Assembly: GCA_934454005.1 (NCBI GenBank)
Contig: CAKSGI010000023.1
Location: 1 to 16,612, forward strand
Length of the DNA stretch: 16,612 bases
Direction: 5' to 3'
Origin: an uncultured Eubacteriales bacterium
GTDB lineage: Bacteria > Bacillota_A > Clostridia > Oscillospirales > Acutalibacteraceae
Of the stretch, positions 1 through 8,453 are shown piece after piece (positions within the stretch are counted from its first letter, which is position 1; each line of letters opens with the position of its first letter). Both the position numbers and the translations under genes were made by a program. The notes below the pieces were generated by a model that had not been told where the DNA came from, made no database searches, and saw only the letters and a list, made by a program, of their open reading frames with translations.

Positions 1-22
1 GTGCTGTACCAATAGCTTTCAT
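1..22 (-). CDS. leuD: 3-isopropylmalate dehydratase small subunit, first seven codons only
   Basis: An ATG at base 22 on the minus strand opens a frame reading MKAIGTA before the window ends. It starts two bases after the leuC stop codon, and a purine-rich AGGGAG lies in the last codons of leuC at a good distance. LeuD pairs with LeuC to form isopropylmalate isomerase, and leuD normally follows leuC directly. The call rests mainly on this position and on the plausible start sequence. Too few residues are visible to prove the family, and a different small aconitase-type subunit cannot be excluded. Confidence 0.6.
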
Positions 23-24
23 AA

Positions 25-1293
25 TTACTCTCCCTTTAAAGTTTCTGGGCCTTTAATATACCCATAAATAGCACTTGCAGCCGCAACAGCCGGACTTGCC
101 AAATACACCTTAGAATTAATATGCCCCATTCTTCCTACAAAATTTCTATTTGTAGTTGAAATTGCACACTCAGAATCTGCTAAAACTCCCATATGACCAC
201 CCAAACAAGGACCGCATGTTGGAGTTGATACAATTGCTCCAGAAGTTATAAATATTTCTATTAAACCTAATCTTAAAGCTTCTAAATATACCTCTTGACT
301 CCCAGGAATAATTATGCATCTAACAGAACTGTTAATTTTATTGTTATTTAAAATATTTGCTGCTACCTTTAAGTCTGATATACGACCATTAGTACAAGAC
401 CCTATAACCACCTGATCTATTTTTATATTACCTATTTCATCTATAGTTTTTGTATTTTCCGGGAGATGCGGAAACGCTACCGTCGGACGGATTTTAGACA
501 AGTCTATAATGTATTCTTCACAATAATCTGCATCACTCTCTGCTTTATATTCTATAGGCTCACGCTCAAACCTATTCTTTATATACTCCCGCGTAATATC
601 GTCAACAGGGAAAATTCCATTTTTTGCTCCAGCCTCAACAACCATATTAGATATACATAATCTATCATCCATAGATAAATACTTTAAGCCCTCACCTAGA
701 AATTCTATAGATTTATATCTTGCACCACTTACTCCAATTTTGCCTATTATATGTAATATTATATCCTTCCCTGATACCCACTTAGATGGCCTATTAATAA
801 ATTCAATTTTAATAGCTGCAGGAACTCTTAACCACACTTTACCAGTAATCATACCTGCAGCCATATCCGTTGAGCCAACACCTACTGAAAACGCACCAAG
901 AGCTCCATATGTACACGTGTGCGAATCCGCACCTATAATTAAATCCCCAGGGCCAACAAGTCCCTTCTCTGGTAAAATTACATGCTCTATACCCATTTCA
1001 CCAACATCAAAAAAATTTTTTATAGAATGTTTTTTTGCGAAATCCCTTACTACTTTGCACTGTTGGGCTGATTTTATATCTTTGTTTGGTACAAAATGAT
1101 CCATAACAAGCGCAATTTTAGATTTATCAAATAAAGAAATCTCGCCATACTTTTCAAGTTCTTTTATTGCGACAGGTGATGTGATATCGTTTCCTAAAAT
1201 CATATCTACATTAGATTCTATTATTTGGTTTGCTCTTACTTCTTTTAATCCTGAATGTGCTGATAATATCTTTTGAGTTAGTGTCATTTTCAT
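25..1293 (-). CDS. leuC: 3-isopropylmalate dehydratase large subunit
   Basis: This 422-residue protein is the large subunit of isopropylmalate isomerase, which interconverts 2- and 3-isopropylmalate in leucine biosynthesis through a 4Fe-4S cluster. The family is clear from the N-terminal MTLTQKIL, the [15 protein letters not shown] block, IGSCTNGR and TCGPCLGG. The three cluster cysteines fall at about C300, C360 and C363. Length fits the short bacterial/archaeal LeuC type (about 420 residues). The start is the ATG at 1293, because AGGGGG lies about seven bases upstream. A longer open frame to base 1347 has no such site. leuD follows immediately. Related enzymes such as homoaconitase or dimethylmalate dehydratase share this fold, but the sequence reads as standard LeuC. 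The rest of the leucine pathway is not in this window. Confidence 0.93.
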   Translation of the reverse strand: MKMTLTQKILSAHSGLKEVRANQIIESNVDMILGNDITSPVAIKELEKYGEISLFDKSKIALVMDHFVPNKDIKSAQQCKVVRDFAKKHSIKNFFDVGEMGIEHVILPEKGLVGPGDLIIGADSHTCTYGALGAFSVGVGSTDMAAGMITGKVWLRVPAAIKIEFINRPSKWVSGKDIILHIIGKIGVSGARYKSIEFLGEGLKYLSMDDRLCISNMVVEAGAKNGIFPVDDITREYIKNRFEREPIEYKAESDADYCEEYIIDLSKIRPTVAFPHLPENTKTIDEIGNIKIDQVVIGSCTNGRISDLKVAANILNNNKINSSVRCIIIPGSQEVYLEALRLGLIEIFITSGAIVSTPTCGPCLGGHMGVLADSECAISTTNRNFVGRMGHINSKVYLASPAVAAASAIYGYIKGPETLKGE

Positions 1294-1334
1294 AAATGTT
1301 CCCCCTAAAAGGCTTGGGTTAGTAAAACAATTAA

Positions 1335-1368
1335 GAGTTATCAACAAATTTTTAATTTTATATAACTC
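1335..1368 (-). promoter_or_regulatory. Inverted repeat in the leuC leader
   Basis: GAGTTAT and ATAACTC (1362-1368 and 1335-1341) form seven-base arms around a 20-base AT-rich loop in the presumed untranslated leader of leuC. Just downstream, CCC at about 1315-1319 could also pair with the AGGGGG ribosome binding site at about 1301-1306. No T-box motif is present. A regulatory role is only a suggestion. Confidence 0.25.
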
Positions 1369-1379
1369 CCGTAGGTTAC

Positions 1380-1385
1380 ATTATA
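1380..1385 (-). promoter_or_regulatory. Perfect -10 hexamer upstream of leuC
   Basis: TATAAT reads on the minus strand about 87 bases before the leuC start. The -35 region at the right distance (TTATTT) is poor, so this may be a weak or activator-dependent sigma-A promoter, or a chance match in AT-rich DNA. Confidence 0.3.
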
Positions 1386-1466
1386 TGCACATACTCATTT
1401 AAAAATAAAAAACTTTTAAAAATTTTAGATATAAAGGCATTAATTAAACATATAGTTATAATTTAG

Positions 1467-1494
1467 AATATAATTGCAAATAGTTATATTTCAA
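1467..1494 (-). promoter_or_regulatory. Candidate sigma-A promoter for leuCD
   Basis: TTGAAA (1489-1494) and TATATT (1467-1472) are separated by 16 bases on the minus strand, between the deoA stop and leuC. It would give a leader of about 165 bases. Background AT content makes such matches common, so confidence is moderate. Confidence 0.4.
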
Positions 1495-1571
1495 AGAACG
1501 TTTATTTGCATTGTAGCACAAACAATTAACAAATAGAATTAAGAAAAATAAATTGGCTCCTATTCTTTAAC

Positions 1572-2894
1572 TTAATATTTTTTAACTGAATCTCTGCCAA
1601 CTCTTGCTAATATTATAGGTCTTTGATTCGGCTTTACATTTGATATATTTATAGCTGAATTCAATATATCACTCGCACTCTTACATTTTTGTTCTGTTGC
1701 TGAATACAATGTAGCTACTATATCTCCAGACTTTACATAATCACCTATTTGTTTGTGTATTATTATACCAGCACTATAATCAATGTTATCTTCTTTTTTC
1801 TCTCTTCCGGCCCCTAAAATCATAGATGCAATTCCACATTTTTCTGTATCCATAGAAAATATAAAACCATCTTTATCTGCAACAAAATCTTTCGTAACTT
1901 TAGACTTTTTAAACTTAGAATTATCCTCGATTACTCTCAAATCTCCGCCCTGAGCCTCTACCATCTCTTTGAACTTTTCAAATCCTTTACCAGAATTTAA
2001 AGCATTTTTGGCCATTTTATAACAACCTTCCAAAGCTCCCTGACCAGCTAAATGCAGCATATTAGCACATAAATCTAAACACAGCTCTGTTAATTCCTTG
2101 GGCCCATTTCCTTTTAATGTTTCACAAACTTCCTGTATTTCTAAAGCATTACCTATAGATCTGCCCAGTGGTCTATCCATATCTGTTATCAATGCTACTG
2201 TTTTTCTTCCCACTTTCTCACCTATATTTACCATCGCCTTTGCTAATTCTATAGCATCATCTGTGGTTTTCATAAATGCACCGCTACCCGCTTTTACATC
2301 CAACAGAATAGCATCTGAACCTGCAGCAATCTTCTTGCTCATTATACTAGATGCTATTAATGGAATACTATTAACTGTAGCTGTAACATCTCTAAGTGCA
2401 TATAATTTCTTATCTGCGGGAACTATATTTCCACTTTGACCTATTACACACGCTCCAACTTTTCTAACAATATCAAAAAATTCATCTCTATCTATATTAG
2501 TTCTCATGCCCGGTATAGATTCCATTTTGTCTATAGTTCCACCTGTATGTCCAAGGCCTCTCCCAGACATTTTAGCTACTGGTACCCCACAAGCCGCTAC
2601 TATTGGAGATATTATAAATGTAGTTTTGTCCCCCACACCTCCAGTACTGTGCTTATCAACTTTTATTCCCGGTATCGACGAAAGATCTACTGTATCACCT
2701 GAGTTAGACATAAACATCGTAAGTGCTGCTGTTTCATCAATGTTCATGCCATTAAAGTAAATTGCCATCAAAAGTGCCGCAATCTGATAATCAGGAATTT
2801 CTCCTTTTACATAGCCGTTAATAAAAAATTCTATTTCTTCTGTAGTTAGTACCTTTCCGTCCCTTTTTTTCGCAATAATATCAAACATTCTCAT
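1572..2894 (-). CDS. deoA: Pyrimidine-nucleoside phosphorylase
   Basis: This 440-residue enzyme phosphorolyses uridine, thymidine and deoxyuridine to the free base and (deoxy)ribose-1-phosphate in the cytoplasm. The thymidine/pyrimidine phosphorylase signature is plain: KHSTGGVGD at residues 81-89 for phosphate binding, then SGRGLGHTGGT near 116-127, and ALRDVTATV. Length matches the Bacillota Pdp/PyNP type (about 433-440 residues). That type usually accepts both uridine and thymidine, so the symbol pdp would also fit. The ATG at 2894 is chosen because GGAG sits about 11 bases upstream and MRMFDIIAKKR is the family N-terminus. The frame extends to a TTG at 2921 without a ribosome binding site. 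It is the last gene of the deo block, 38 bases after deoC, with no visible terminator behind it. Confidence 0.95.
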   Translation of the reverse strand: MRMFDIIAKKRDGKVLTTEEIEFFINGYVKGEIPDYQIAALLMAIYFNGMNIDETAALTMFMSNSGDTVDLSSIPGIKVDKHSTGGVGDKTTFIISPIVAACGVPVAKMSGRGLGHTGGTIDKMESIPGMRTNIDRDEFFDIVRKVGACVIGQSGNIVPADKKLYALRDVTATVNSIPLIASSIMSKKIAAGSDAILLDVKAGSGAFMKTTDDAIELAKAMVNIGEKVGRKTVALITDMDRPLGRSIGNALEIQEVCETLKGNGPKELTELCLDLCANMLHLAGQGALEGCYKMAKNALNSGKGFEKFKEMVEAQGGDLRVIEDNSKFKKSKVTKDFVADKDGFIFSMDTEKCGIASMILGAGREKKEDNIDYSAGIIIHKQIGDYVKSGDIVATLYSATEQKCKSASDILNSAINISNVKPNQRPIILARVGRDSVKKY

Positions 2895-2932
2895 AATCAA
2901 TCGCACTCCACTCGTTATCAAAAATATAAAAG

Positions 2933-3598
2933 TTAATATTCTAAACGTTCTTCGTTTTTAATTAGTTTTATTATCCTGCTTGTTCCAAGCCTTGATGCCC
3001 CTAAGTTTATAAATTTTCTTGCATCTTCTAAAGTTTTAATTCCCCCAGCGGCCTTTATTTTCACATTTTCACCAATATGTTTTTTAAATAGCTTAATATC
3101 ATCAAAAGTAGCACCACCTGTTGAAAACCCTGTCGATGTCTTTATAAAATCTGCTTTAGCATTTGTAACCAGTTCACACATTTTAATTTTTTCTGCCCCA
3201 GTTAATAAGCATGTCTCTATTATAACCTTTAAAATTTTATCTCCACATGCGAACTTTATTTCTTGTATTTCATTTTCTACTTTATCAAATAGGCCATCTT
3301 TTAAATTTCCTATATTTATCACCATATCTATTTCGTCTGCACCATTATTAATAGCGTCTTCTGTTTCGAAAATTTTAGCTTTAGTAGTACTATAACCATT
3401 AGGAAAACCTATTACTGTACAAATTTTAAGTTTGTTTTCAACATACTCTTTTGCCATTTTTACATAAGAAGCCGGAATACAGGCAGATGCTACTTTATAT
3501 TTAATTCCATCATCACATATTTTTTTTATTTCATTCCATGTAGCTTCAGGTGACAATAGCGTATGATCTACAGTTGAAAGTATTTTTTGTGTGTCCAT
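2933..3598 (-). CDS. deoC: Deoxyribose-phosphate aldolase
   Basis: This 221-residue class I aldolase splits 2-deoxyribose-5-phosphate into glyceraldehyde-3-phosphate and acetaldehyde, the final step of deoxynucleoside breakdown. The N-terminal VDHTLL, the Schiff-base lysine K153 in FIKTSTGF, K182 in KIKAAGG and D91 in EIDMVINIG match the catalytic residues of the DeoC family. Length is typical for the Bacillota form (about 215-225). AAAGGA lies about ten bases before the ATG. The gap of 109 bases from the upstream permease is the longest inside the transporter-to-aldolase block and contains a strong hairpin. Confidence 0.96.
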   Translation of the reverse strand: MDTQKILSTVDHTLLSPEATWNEIKKICDDGIKYKVASACIPASYVKMAKEYVENKLKICTVIGFPNGYSTTKAKIFETEDAINNGADEIDMVINIGNLKDGLFDKVENEIQEIKFACGDKILKVIIETCLLTGAEKIKMCELVTNAKADFIKTSTGFSTGGATFDDIKLFKKHIGENVKIKAAGGIKTLEDARKFINLGASRLGTSRIIKLIKNEERLEY

Positions 3599-3641
3599 AT
3601 ACTCATTATCCTTTCTAGAATAATATTTTTAATATCGTTAT

Positions 3642-3680
3642 ATTCAAATATACTTTATGACCGTCGCATAAAAAGCGATC
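3642..3680 (-). other. Intercistronic hairpin between permease and deoC
   Basis: On the minus strand the arms ACTTATGGCCGATCGC and GCGACGGTCATAAAGT pair around the loop TTTTTAT. There are about 15 base pairs, including one G-U, with two single-base bulges. No U-tract follows, so it does not look like an intrinsic terminator. It is G+C-rich compared with the surrounding DNA. RNA processing, or protection of the upstream transporter message, is a reasonable but untested role. Confidence 0.6.
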
Positions 3681-3707
3681 GGCCATAAGTACAAAACCGT
3701 ATTAATA

Positions 3708-4640
3708 TTACCTGCTACCCTTTTCATATGGTACACCATCTGCCTTTGGCGCAACTGATTTTCCAACAAATAATATAAGAACTATTATTGTTAAAACATA
3801 TGGTAACATTGCAGTTATTTGCGATGGAATAGGTACACTTTTGTTTCCACCCCAAAATATTGCCAAAGCTTGAGCAAATCCAAATAATATACATGCACCA
3901 TAAGCACCAAAAGGTTTCCATTTACCAAATATAACAGCTGCTAATGCTATAAATCCTTGACCAGCAACTGCTGTTGGAGAAAACTGAGAAATTATTGCAA
4001 GCGTCATGGATGCTCCACCTAGTCCCGCAAATATTCCAGACAATATTACACATATATAGCGTGTTCTAGATACGTTAACGCCTAAAGTATCTGCAGCCGC
4101 AGGATGTTCTCCAACTGCTCTAATTCTTAATCCCCATTTAGTTTTATAAAATACAAACCAAAGTGCTACAACTAACAATAAGGCTAAAATTATAGTTATT
4201 TCTATATTTAAACTTTCAAATATCGTCCCTGACAAACCCTCATTTCCAAATAATTTTGGAAGTTTATTTTCAACAGGTTTAGTTTGCGCCGCTCCGCCAA
4301 ACAATTTTTTTGCTAAAAATAATGACAAGCCTGGACCAATTAAATTAATAGCAATCCCAGCTATTGTTTGGTCTGCCTTGCAAGTAACAGCTGCAACAGC
4401 TAAAAGTATGGCTATTGCCCCGCCTGCTAACCCTCCAGTTAAAAATCCAAGCCATGGATTCCCAGAAAAATACCCAACTGCTGCTCCTGTAAATGCACCT
4501 ACAGACATCATTCCTTCTATTCCTATATTAACTACCCCTGATCTTTCAGATATAACTCCGCCCATTGCTCCAAATACTAGAGGAGTTGAATACATCAATG
4601 TAATACTTATAATATATATAATTATACCACTATTTAACAC
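3708..4640 (-). CDS. nupQ: Nucleoside ABC transporter permease, NupQ/YufQ type
   Basis: This 310-residue, strongly hydrophobic protein is one of the two membrane subunits of a BMP-type nucleoside importer. ERSGVVNIGIEGMM near residues 30-43 is the conserved cytoplasmic-edge motif of the branched-chain/ribose-like permease family (BPD_transp_2), and about eight or more membrane segments are visible. The start is a GTG at 4640, chosen because AAAGGAGGG (4647-4655) stands seven bases before it. This ribosome binding site lies inside the end of the preceding permease, which it overlaps by 11 bases, so translation is probably coupled. The nearest described systems are Bacillus NupNOPQ (guanosine) and the BmpA/NupABC systems. 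Exact substrate is not visible from sequence. Confidence 0.88.
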   Translation of the reverse strand: MLNSGIIIYIISITLMYSTPLVFGAMGGVISERSGVVNIGIEGMMSVGAFTGAAVGYFSGNPWLGFLTGGLAGGAIAILLAVAAVTCKADQTIAGIAINLIGPGLSLFLAKKLFGGAAQTKPVENKLPKLFGNEGLSGTIFESLNIEITIILALLLVVALWFVFYKTKWGLRIRAVGEHPAAADTLGVNVSRTRYICVILSGIFAGLGGASMTLAIISQFSPTAVAGQGFIALAAVIFGKWKPFGAYGACILFGFAQALAIFWGGNKSVPIPSQITAMLPYVLTIIVLILFVGKSVAPKADGVPYEKGSR

Positions 4641-5754
4641 GTTCAGCCCTCCTTTTTGCCAGTTTATCTGAAATCACCGGTACAATAGTTGTCAATGCTA
4701 CAAAGAAAACAATCGTACCAATCATAATATTTATTATTTCTAAAGGTGCACCTATCTTGGACTGAATAGATTGACCTCCAAAAATTAGACCGCTAAACAA
4801 TAAACCTGCAAAAATACATCCTATTGGTGAGCTACCCGCTATAAGAGCAACAGACAATCCGTTAAATCCGTTATTTTCAAACACACTTATTGTTGAAATG
4901 TTATGAGGGGCCATCCCTGAAATCATAAGTGCACCTGCAAGACCTGATATAGCTCCTGCAATAATCATAGATTGTAATATATTTCTTTTAACATTGATTC
5001 CTGCACATTGAGATGCATTTGGATTAAAACCTACAGCTCTAAGTTCAAAACCTTTAGTTGTTTTATAAAGTAAAATCGAAACTAATATTGCTACTATTAC
5101 GGCTATTATTATCCCATAGTTTATATCTGTCCTTAAAATTATTTCTGATAAAGCACTATTTTTCTTTAATGACGATCTTAGTGCCTCTTTTGCATTCTTA
5201 TTAAATACCAGTATCCATCCGTTTTCGTTTATCGGATATGTACCACTTGTTTTATCCTTGTGAAACACCTTTAAACTTACTATATAATTTTGCAAATAAA
5301 ATGCAATCCAGTTAAACATTATACTTGTAATAACTTCATGTATACCAAACTTCGCCTTTAAAAATCCTACTAAACCTCCAAATATTGCTCCTGCAACCAT
5401 ACCAGAAAGGATTACTATAGGTATTTGTAAAAATGCAGGTAAGTCTAAAGATATCCCTACAATAGTTGCTGCTATTGTACCTGCTATATATTGACCTTCT
5501 GCTCCAATATTAAATAATCCTGTTTTAAACGCAAATGCAACGCTAATACCCGTAAGTATAATAGGAGTTGCCTTTATTATAACATTTGTAATCGACTTTG
5601 GTCTTTCAAATACTCCTTGAAACATTGCGCTCATCGCCTCAAATGGATTAAATCCGGCAATTGCCAATATTATTGATGCAACAACAAAGCCACTAAATAT
5701 AGCTATTATCGTTGATACAATTGGCTTTTTTAAAATTTTAATCATTGTTTGCAT
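4630..5754 (-). CDS. nupP: Nucleoside ABC transporter permease, NupP/YufP type
   Basis: This 374-residue protein is the partner permease of the nucleoside importer. It has a short basic N-terminus, a first membrane segment at about residues 12-35, and the family motif KTGLFNIGAEGQ near 76-88. A hydrophilic stretch of about 55 residues in the middle, beginning near KVFHKDKTSGTYP, is probably an external loop. It overlaps the ATPase gene by 17 bases upstream and the second permease by 11 bases downstream. AGGAGG at about 5766-5771 precedes the ATG at 5754 by roughly 11 bases. The next ATG (5745) would be too far from it, so the longer start is preferred. Confidence 0.88.
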   Translation of the reverse strand: MQTMIKILKKPIVSTIIAIFSGFVVASIILAIAGFNPFEAMSAMFQGVFERPKSITNVIIKATPIILTGISVAFAFKTGLFNIGAEGQYIAGTIAATIVGISLDLPAFLQIPIVILSGMVAGAIFGGLVGFLKAKFGIHEVITSIMFNWIAFYLQNYIVSLKVFHKDKTSGTYPINENGWILVFNKNAKEALRSSLKKNSALSEIILRTDINYGIIIAVIVAILVSILLYKTTKGFELRAVGFNPNASQCAGINVKRNILQSMIIAGAISGLAGALMISGMAPHNISTISVFENNGFNGLSVALIAGSSPIGCIFAGLLFSGLIFGGQSIQSKIGAPLEIINIMIGTIVFFVALTTIVPVISDKLAKRRAERVK

Positions 5755-7282
5755 TTAACTGTTTACCTCCTGCCATCAATAATCCAACTGTATTTTCATC
5801 CACCGTGCCCTGCTTGAATGTGTCAACTATTGTGCCATTGTAAATTACCGCAATTGTGTCTGCAACATTCATAACTTCGCCCAATTCTAATGAGATTAAC
5901 AGCACTGCTTTTCCTTGATCCCTTAATTTAATAAGTTCTTTATGAATATATTCTATGGCTCCAACATCCAGGCCTCTTGTTGGCTGAACAGCAATAAGTA
6001 CATCTGGATTATTAGCTACCTCTCTACCAATAATAACTTTTTGCTGGTTCCCTCCAGACAATTTTCTTACAGGTTTTTGTTCACAATCATTTGGTCTAAC
6101 ATCATAATCCTTTATAATTCTCTTTGTAAATCTATCAATTTTCCTAAAGTCTAAAATTCCCTTAGATGAAAATGACTTTTCCCTATATTTTTCTAAAACA
6201 GCATTTTCTGAAACTGAAAAATCCAAAACTAAACCACTTTTATGCCTATCCTCATGTATTGTTGAAACTTTATTATTTATTACCTCTCTCGGGTTTGTGT
6301 TCTGTACTTCCTTTCCATTAATTTTGATAGTTCCTTCCTCACATCTTGTAATACAAGTTAAAGCTTCAACTAACTCTTTTTGCCCGTTTCCATCTATACC
6401 CGCAATACCAACTATTTCGCCTTTTCTTATATTTAAAGAAAAGTTTTTAACAGCATCTAATCCTCGTTCATCCTTAACTCTTATATTGTTTATTTCAAAA
6501 ACTACTTCTTTAGGCTCCGCTGGTGTCTTCTCAACGACTAAATTAACTTTATGACCAACCATCTTAGTCGCTAAATCCGACATTTCTACATCTTCTACAT
6601 TTACTAAATCTATATATTCTCCTCTTCTAATAACCGTACATTCATCGGCGGAATCTTTTATCTCTTTTAGTTTGTGAGTAATAATTATAATTGTCTTTCC
6701 GTCCTTCACAAGACTTCTCATAATTTGTAAAAGTTCGGTTATTTCTAACGGAGTTAAAACAGCTGTTGGTTCGTCTAATATTAAAATGTCAGCCCCACGA
6801 TAAAGCGCTTTTAATATTTCAACACGCTGTTGCATGCCAACTGAAATATCTTCTATTTTCGCATCTGGATCAACCTCTAATCCATATTTTTTTACTATAT
6901 CCAAAATTTCTTGACGAGCTTTTTTCATATCTAAAATGCCGCCAAATTTAGTTACTTCTCTGCCCAAAATAATATTTTGAGTGACAGTAAAATTGTCAAC
7001 CAACATAAAATGTTGATGCACCATTCCTATTCCATTTTCAATTGCTACATTAGGGCTTTTTATATCTATTTTTTCTCCATTTAAATATATTTCTCCATAA
7101 TCTGCCTGATATAAACCATAAAGTATATTCATTAAAGTACTTTTGCCTGCACCATTTTCCCCAAGAACTGCATGAACTGTACCTTTTTTTACATTCAGTT
7201 GTACATTGTTAAGCGCAGTAAAAGTACCAAATGTTTTAACAATGTTTTTCATTTGCACTGCGTAATTTGCATTGGTACCCAT
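5738..7282 (-). CDS. nupO: Nucleoside ABC transporter ATP-binding protein, double-domain
   Basis: This 514-residue protein carries two fused ABC ATPase domains and powers the importer from the cytoplasmic face. Domain 1 has Walker A GENGAGKS (residues 41-48), the Q-loop segment MVHQHFML, a signature around SVGMQQR and Walker B LILDEPT. Domain 2 is degenerate: its Walker A reads AGIDGNGQKE without the lysine, and its Walker B ends AVQPTRG rather than DEPT. Its signature LSGGNQQK is perfect. This asymmetry is usual for the sugar/nucleoside class (MglA, RbsA, YufO), so only one composite site is expected to hydrolyse ATP efficiently. AAGGAGGAG stands just before the ATG at 7282. The gene follows the lipoprotein gene after 104 bases containing a hairpin. 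Confidence 0.92.
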   Translation of the reverse strand: MGTNANYAVQMKNIVKTFGTFTALNNVQLNVKKGTVHAVLGENGAGKSTLMNILYGLYQADYGEIYLNGEKIDIKSPNVAIENGIGMVHQHFMLVDNFTVTQNIILGREVTKFGGILDMKKARQEILDIVKKYGLEVDPDAKIEDISVGMQQRVEILKALYRGADILILDEPTAVLTPLEITELLQIMRSLVKDGKTIIIITHKLKEIKDSADECTVIRRGEYIDLVNVEDVEMSDLATKMVGHKVNLVVEKTPAEPKEVVFEINNIRVKDERGLDAVKNFSLNIRKGEIVGIAGIDGNGQKELVEALTCITRCEEGTIKINGKEVQNTNPREVINNKVSTIHEDRHKSGLVLDFSVSENAVLEKYREKSFSSKGILDFRKIDRFTKRIIKDYDVRPNDCEQKPVRKLSGGNQQKVIIGREVANNPDVLIAVQPTRGLDVGAIEYIHKELIKLRDQGKAVLLISLELGEVMNVADTIAVIYNGTIVDTFKQGTVDENTVGLLMAGGKQLNANND

Positions 7283-7329
7283 TTGTCTCCTCCTTTATTA
7301 AGATGGGAATAACTTTAAAAAACTTTTAT

Positions 7330-7348
7330 CACTATAGAAACACTATAG
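7330..7348. repeat. Short direct repeat CACTATAG
   Basis: CACTATAG occurs twice (7330-7337 and 7341-7348) separated by AAA, immediately next to the hairpin between the lipoprotein and ATPase genes. It could be a tiny duplication. No function is evident. Confidence 0.4.
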
Positions 7349-7374
7349 AGAGATAAGAGGCTACCTCATCTCTC
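7348..7374 (-). other. Intercistronic hairpin between bmpA and nupO
   Basis: GAGAGAT and ATCTCTC form a seven-base outer stem, and GAGG/CCTC form a four-base inner stem with a two-base bulge and a three-base loop. No U-tract follows on the minus strand, so full termination is unlikely. It lies directly after the solute-binding lipoprotein gene, where such hairpins often stabilise the upstream message so that binding protein exceeds ATPase and permeases. Confidence 0.6.
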
Positions 7375-7386
7375 CATAAATATTAC

Positions 7387-8415
7387 TTAAGAATTTATAT
7401 AACTATTAAACTCAGTTTCTGTTTGTGGAGGAACAATTTCTCCATCAATAATTTTCTGTTTTACAACCATTGCTGCATCATATACAGCTTTATCCATATT
7501 TTTATTGTCTTCCGGTATACCAACACAATTATCTTTTAATCCAAATGTTTGCGTTTGTCCCCCTATTTGTTTTCCGTCCATAAATTCTTTAGATACTATT
7601 TGTATAGCATTTCCAACCATCTTCATTGCAGAGGTTAAAACATTATCTGGTGCTAAATAAGATTGATCTCTATCAACACCTATAGCAAATTTTCCAGAGT
7701 CTTTTGCAGCCTCAATAACTCCTGTTCCAGCTCCTCCAGAAGCATGGAAGACTATATCTACTCCTGAGTCAAACATCTTTTTAGCAGTTGCCTTACCTTT
7801 ACTTGGATCACTAAAGCTTTCAACATACTGAACCTTAACTTCTATATTTTTAGATAACTCTTTTGCAGCATAGCTGACTCCAGCCCTATATCCATACTCA
7901 AACTGATCAATTACCGCACTTTTAATTCCGCCTACAAAACCTATTGCATTTGTCTTAGTCGTTTTTCCTGCAATATACCCTACTAAAAATGCAGATTCCT
8001 GAGCATCAAACATCACACCTGTAACATTATCTGCTGTATTATCTCCATATGAATTATCAGCAATAGCATAATTTACATCAGGATTATTTCTTGCAGCTGC
8101 ATCTAAAGAATCAGACATTGAATATCCTATTCCCCAAATCAAATTGCAACCTTCATCAATGAGCTTATCGAGATTAGTTTCATAATCTGTTGCTTGAATA
8201 GATTCGACATACTTTACCTCTGCACCTGTATCAGCTTTAAGTTTTTGCAGACCTTCCCATGAGGATTGGTTAAATGATTGATCATTTACTCCTCCTGTAT
8301 CTGTAACCATAGCAATCATAAATGAATTACCATCTTTTTCGTTGTTTTCTCCTGAGCAGCCTGCAACAGAGAACAACATAATTCCTGCCAAGACTAAGGC
8401 AATAAGTTTTTTCAT
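7387..8415 (-). CDS. bmpA: BMP-family nucleoside-binding lipoprotein
   Basis: This 342-residue secreted lipoprotein is the substrate receptor of the nucleoside importer and is anchored on the outer face of the membrane. It has a lysine-containing start, a hydrophobic segment and a lipobox SVAGC with the lipidated cysteine at residue 20. The mature part begins acidic and polar, then reads FMIAMVTDTGGVNDQSFN, the hallmark of the BMP/PnrA/Med family. GVDRDQSYL lies further on. The Treponema PnrA member binds purine nucleosides, so nucleosides are the likely ligand, in agreement with the neighbouring phosphorylases. The start at 8415 is preferred over an in-frame ATG at 8433 because GGAGG lies about ten bases upstream of it and it gives a proper signal peptide. 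It is 38 bases after deoD. Confidence 0.93.
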   Translation of the reverse strand: MKKLIALVLAGIMLFSVAGCSGENNEKDGNSFMIAMVTDTGGVNDQSFNQSSWEGLQKLKADTGAEVKYVESIQATDYETNLDKLIDEGCNLIWGIGYSMSDSLDAAARNNPDVNYAIADNSYGDNTADNVTGVMFDAQESAFLVGYIAGKTTKTNAIGFVGGIKSAVIDQFEYGYRAGVSYAAKELSKNIEVKVQYVESFSDPSKGKATAKKMFDSGVDIVFHASGGAGTGVIEAAKDSGKFAIGVDRDQSYLAPDNVLTSAMKMVGNAIQIVSKEFMDGKQIGGQTQTFGLKDNCVGIPEDNKNMDKAVYDAAMVVKQKIIDGEIVPPQTETEFNSYINS

Positions 8416-8453
8416 GCTTCTTCCTCCAAACATATATTTTTTAAAATTATTTC

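Noticed and set aside
1410..1424. Possible CodY box in the leuC leader
   Set aside because: The best match to the AATTTTCWGAAAATT consensus has four mismatches, and such matches are frequent in AT-rich DNA.
1396..1430. Possible AU-rich intrinsic terminator after deoA
   Set aside because: There are runs of T on the minus strand, but no stem with a G+C core precedes them, so I do not call a terminator.
1294..1460. T-box or other leucine riboswitch in front of leuC
   Set aside because: The conserved AGGGTGG-type T-box sequence and a terminator hairpin are both absent.
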